From positions 1 to 29,828 of the IMG/VR virus record IMGVR_UViG_3300046706_000006: a stretch of 29,828 nucleotides of DNA. One strand, 5' to 3'. Below, in pieces: positions 28,120 to 29,828 of the stretch; the stretch's first letter is position 1, and each line of letters opens with the position of its first letter. The position numbers and the translations under genes are program-made. Source of the DNA: a virus. Under the pieces are notes generated by a model. The model had not been told where the DNA came from, searched no databases, and worked only from the letters and a program-made list of their open reading frames with translations.

Positions 28120-28152
28120 ACAGCCCCCGGGAACTGGGTCCACGGGGGCTGT
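28120..28152. terminator. Hairpin between converging genes
   Basis: ACAGCCCCCG (28120-28129) pairs with CGGGGGCTGT (28143-28152) around 13 nt. It lies between the rightward peptide gene and the leftward gene ending at 28162, so it can terminate both. Its right arm is part of the 28141-28163 repeat. Confidence 0.75.
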
Positions 28153-28163
28153 TCCACGCCCCT
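28141..28163 (+). repeat. Direct repeat, left copy, flanking the moron gene
   Basis: CACGGGGGCTGTTCCACG followed by CCCCT. It recurs at 29145-29166 with one G fewer and one C-to-T change. The two copies bracket the whole minus-strand gene and its control region. Confidence 0.6.
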
Positions 28164-29037
28164 AGAGTCCGCGCCGGATCATCTCCCGGTGCACAGCTTC
28201 ATGCTTTAGCTGGTCCCCGCGTGTGACCACGGGAACGCCCCGGAGCTGCGTCAACTTGTCCACATGCATCTCTTTCGTCTGCCGGGCGGTGTTGCACAGC
28301 AGTTTCTCTTCGTCCTCGGTGAACGGAGCATCCGAAGCCGGGGCTTTCTGGCTCTTCGTGCGGGAAGCCTGCAGCTTCCTGTCGCGAACGCCCCGTTCCT
28401 TGATCAGGATCAGAAAGGCTGCGGTGTCGGAGTCCTTGGCCTTCCCGATCTCTTCCGCCAGTTCCGTGTCCGTAGCGTTCTTCGCGAGTCGGGTCACGTT
28501 CTCGCGGTGCCTCCGGTCGGCGAGGGCCTTACGGCCCAGCTCCATCAGCCGGTCTGCGCAGGCGTCGGCTTCCTGGGCGTCTTTCTCTGCACGCTGATGA
28601 GGCCACATGCCCTGGGACTTCCCCATGTACACCAGACTCAGAGCGGGAGACATCAGGTTCTCCCACCCAACCGCGCCCAGTTCGAAGGACTGAGCCGCAT
28701 AGGCGGCGTCCGTTTCCCGGACCAACCTGGCCAGCCGGTATGCCTGGGCCGCTGCCCGGTGAGCCCCCTCGATCTCAGGGTCGGTGGACGATTCCGCTGC
28801 GGTCAGGTGCCCAGCTTCTTTCGCGGACAACCTTCCGATCTCCTCTGCGGTCTCCCGCAGGGAGTAGCCGACGATTCCGCCCCGTTCGTTTCGAACCGGG
28901 GAGGCTCCCTCTGCCGGACCGATCACGAACCGGCAGTACGACAACAGGTGGACGTTGGTGTCGACCCCTTCGTCCAGAACATTCTGTGCCCAGGCACGTT
29001 CTTCGTCGGTGATCGCGGCGTCAAGGCGGTTCGGCAC
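28162..29037 (-). CDS. Moron-like hypothetical helical protein (291 aa)
   Basis: It starts at a GTG (29037) with GAGGAG upstream: MPNRLDAAITDEERAWAQNV. The protein is almost entirely helical: RETAEEIGRLSAKEAGHLTA, AHRAAAQAYRLARLVRETDA, RLMELGRKALADRRHRENVT, with a basic C-terminal half (KLQASRTKSQKAPASDAP) and an end RGDQLKHEAVHREMIRRGL. No family recognised. It is the only minus-strand gene among the structural genes, has its own promoter with a perfect operator-like palindrome and a shared terminator, and is flanked by direct repeats. These are marks of a moron that may be expressed in lysogens. Immunity, superinfection exclusion or regulation are all possible. Confidence 0.7.
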   Translation of the reverse strand: MPNRLDAAITDEERAWAQNVLDEGVDTNVHLLSYCRFVIGPAEGASPVRNERGGIVGYSLRETAEEIGRLSAKEAGHLTAAESSTDPEIEGAHRAAAQAYRLARLVRETDAAYAAQSFELGAVGWENLMSPALSLVYMGKSQGMWPHQRAEKDAQEADACADRLMELGRKALADRRHRENVTRLAKNATDTELAEEIGKAKDSDTAAFLILIKERGVRDRKLQASRTKSQKAPASDAPFTEDEEKLLCNTARQTKEMHVDKLTQLRGVPVVTRGDQLKHEAVHREMIRRGL

Positions 29038-29063
29038 GAGGGCTCCTCAATCGGGGGTAACGT

Positions 29064-29079
29064 TGGTTTAATTAAACCA
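29064..29079. promoter_or_regulatory. Perfect 16-bp operator-like palindrome
   Basis: TGGTTTAATTAAACCA is perfectly self-complementary and is the clearest member of the dispersed motif family. It lies 27 bp upstream of the moron start. On the minus strand TTTAAT within it, with TTACAG 18 bp upstream, could serve as -10 and -35 boxes, so a bound protein would block this promoter. Confidence 0.65.
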
Positions 29080-29101
29080 TGGAGCATCCCGGTCCTGTAA
29101 C

Positions 29102-29131
29102 CCCATCGCTTAGATTACTTAAAGTGATGGG
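29102..29131. promoter_or_regulatory. Hairpin in the moron upstream region
   Basis: CCCATCGCTT (29102-29111) pairs with AAGTGATGGG (29122-29131), ten pairs with one G-T, around an AT-rich 10-nt loop. It lies between the TATAAT box and the perfect palindrome, so it would fall in the leader of a leftward transcript from that box, where it could act as attenuator or as a protein-binding site. Confidence 0.4.
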
Positions 29132-29144
29132 ACCCGATCAGGCC

Positions 29145-29166
29145 CACGGGGCTGTTCCACGTCCCT
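29145..29166 (+). repeat. Direct repeat, right copy, flanking the moron gene
   Basis: CACGGGGCTGTTCCACGTCCCT, the near-identical partner of 28141-28163. Together with the preceding AGGCCC it also forms a weak hairpin, as the left copy does with its own upstream arm. The interval between copies is about 1 kb. Confidence 0.6.
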
Positions 29167-29170
29167 GACC

Positions 29171-29176
29171 ATTATA
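29171..29176 (-). promoter_or_regulatory. Consensus TATAAT -10 box, leftward
   Basis: On the minus strand the hexamer is a perfect TATAAT, preceded by GGTTAAA, which resembles the operator half-site. No clear -35 is seen 17 bp upstream. It would give the moron gene a leader of roughly 130 nt. The surrounding 29100-29210 is the most AT-rich stretch of the window and may also hold the rightward capsid promoter. Confidence 0.4.
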
Positions 29177-29286
29177 TTTAACCGATTCGACGAAACATAT
29201 TGATCTTTGCTGTCCCCTGTGGCGGGTGCTAACTTGACCCTGAGTAGCGCCTGAGCGCTGACGATCCGGCCACGAGGGGACCGAAC

Positions 29287-29828
29287 ATGGCCCGTGACGA
29301 ACTGTTCTCCGCCCCGTCGGATCTGACGCTCATGAGCGTTGCCGACCTGACCGCTCTGCAAGAGCAGGGCATGGCGGAGGTCAACCGGCTCAACGCCGAA
29401 GACCCGGGCGAGGTCACCGCGGAGTCCGCGCAGCAGCGCATCGCCTACGCCGGACACGTCGCGGACGACCTGGACCGCATCGCTGCCGAGCTGGAAGGCA
29501 AGCAGGCCACCGCTGCCCGGCTCGCGGAGCAGGCCCGGATCCGCAACGCGGACCAGATGGCGGCCATTGCGGCCCGCGTCAACGGCCCCGTCGCCCCCGC
29601 AGAGCCCGCGGCCCCCGTCGCCGCTGCCGTGGACACCGACGCGATCGCACGCGCCACCGCGCAGGGTGTCACCGCAGCACTCGCGGACATGATGGGCAGC
29701 AGGTTCCAGGGCCAGGTCACCCGGGCCACCGCGTCCCTGTCCGCCACCGCCGCAGTCGCCCCGCAGACCCAGGGCGAGGTAACCCCCCGGCTCGCGGTCA
29801 CCGCGTCGATCGAGATCCCCGGCAAGGC
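29287..29828 (+). CDS. Capsid gene, N-terminal part (truncated by window end)
   Basis: ATG at 29287 with GAGGGGA upstream opens a frame that is still open at the last base; 180 complete codons are visible. The N-terminal 110 residues are helical and acidic: MARDELFSAPSDLTLMSVAD, NRLNAEDPGEVTAESAQQRI, HVADDLDRIAAELEGKQATA. An Ala/Pro/Val hinge follows (NGPVAPAEPAAPVAAAVDTD), then a region ending SIEIPGK. This arrangement fits a HK97-fold major capsid protein with a fused scaffold (delta) domain, removed by the protease encoded upstream. The capsid core itself is outside the window, so the call rests on position and the helical start. Confidence 0.7.
   Translation, partial: MARDELFSAPSDLTLMSVADLTALQEQGMAEVNRLNAEDPGEVTAESAQQRIAYAGHVADDLDRIAAELEGKQATAARLAEQARIRNADQMAAIAARVNGPVAPAEPAAPVAAAVDTDAIARATAQGVTAALADMMGSRFQGQVTRATASLSATAAVAPQTQGEVTPRLAVTASIEIPGK

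Noticed and set aside
1-29828. CRISPR array, insertion sequence or integrase
   Set aside because: No regularly spaced repeat series, transposase or integrase motifs were found on either strand.

Overview
The window looks like part of a tailed, siphovirus-type bacteriophage (or prophage) genome of a high-GC actinobacterium, most plausibly Streptomyces or a relative. The grounds are very high third-position GC, tightly packed genes joined by ATGA, GTGA and TTGA overlaps, many GTG starts, promoters of the TANNCT type that appear to give leaderless mRNAs, and the gene content: family A DNA polymerase, D5-like primase-helicase, RuvC-like resolvase, terminase, portal, MuF/protease and a capsid gene. 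No integrase is seen. Host and lysogeny are inferences.

Left part, minus strand (43-9012). At the far left are a small unknown gene, a GntR/HutC-type repressor with a UTRA ligand domain, a small winged-helix-like protein, a zinc-binding phage protein and a possible ssDNA-binding protein, separated by strong hairpins. A 119-nt tRNA-like gene with an abnormal middle follows. Then comes a long leftward operon that starts at 9012. It runs through a coiled-coil peptide, a conserved unknown, a 32-aa membrane peptide, two cysteine-rich proteins, an SF2 DECH helicase, two small genes, a zinc protein, a 56-aa zinc protein nested in another frame, and a RecB/Cas4-like nuclease that ends at a hairpin near 3250. 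This looks like a DNA-processing operon.

Centre, plus strand (9106-16650). A divergent control region at 9013-9105 carries three TGCCA repeats spaced exactly 10 bp apart. To its right are an excisionase-like HTH gene, a zinc peptide, a PD-(D/E)XK nuclease, a helix-hairpin-helix protein, a Toprim/SF3 primase-helicase, DNA polymerase, two small genes, a RuvC-like resolvase and a putative small terminase subunit with an HGG zinc motif. Small unknown genes follow.

Sugar cassette (17051-20721). Two GT2 glycosyltransferases, an NAD-dependent epimerase, a DUF616-like glycosyltransferase and a SAM methyltransferase form an overlapping run directly upstream of the large terminase. The run is interrupted by an HNH homing-type endonuclease with its own leaderless promoter.

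Morphogenesis (20740-29828). Here are the large terminase, a two-helix holin-like membrane protein, a DUF1360-like membrane protein, a terminator, the portal, and a 1083-residue protein combining an N-terminal 2H phosphoesterase (LigT/Acb1-like fold), a MuF-like region and a prohead protease. A 20-aa peptide and a terminator come next. A minus-strand moron gene lies between two near-identical 22-23 bp direct repeats. The window ends inside a gene that looks like a capsid protein with an N-terminal scaffold-like region.

A recurring 14-bp inverted motif close to GGTTTAATTAAACC lies in at least seven control regions on both strands, which suggests one phage regulator acting across the genome. 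The most notable points are the 2H-MuF-protease fusion, this dispersed operator family, the sugar cassette, the nested 56-aa gene, the odd tRNA and the repeat-flanked moron.
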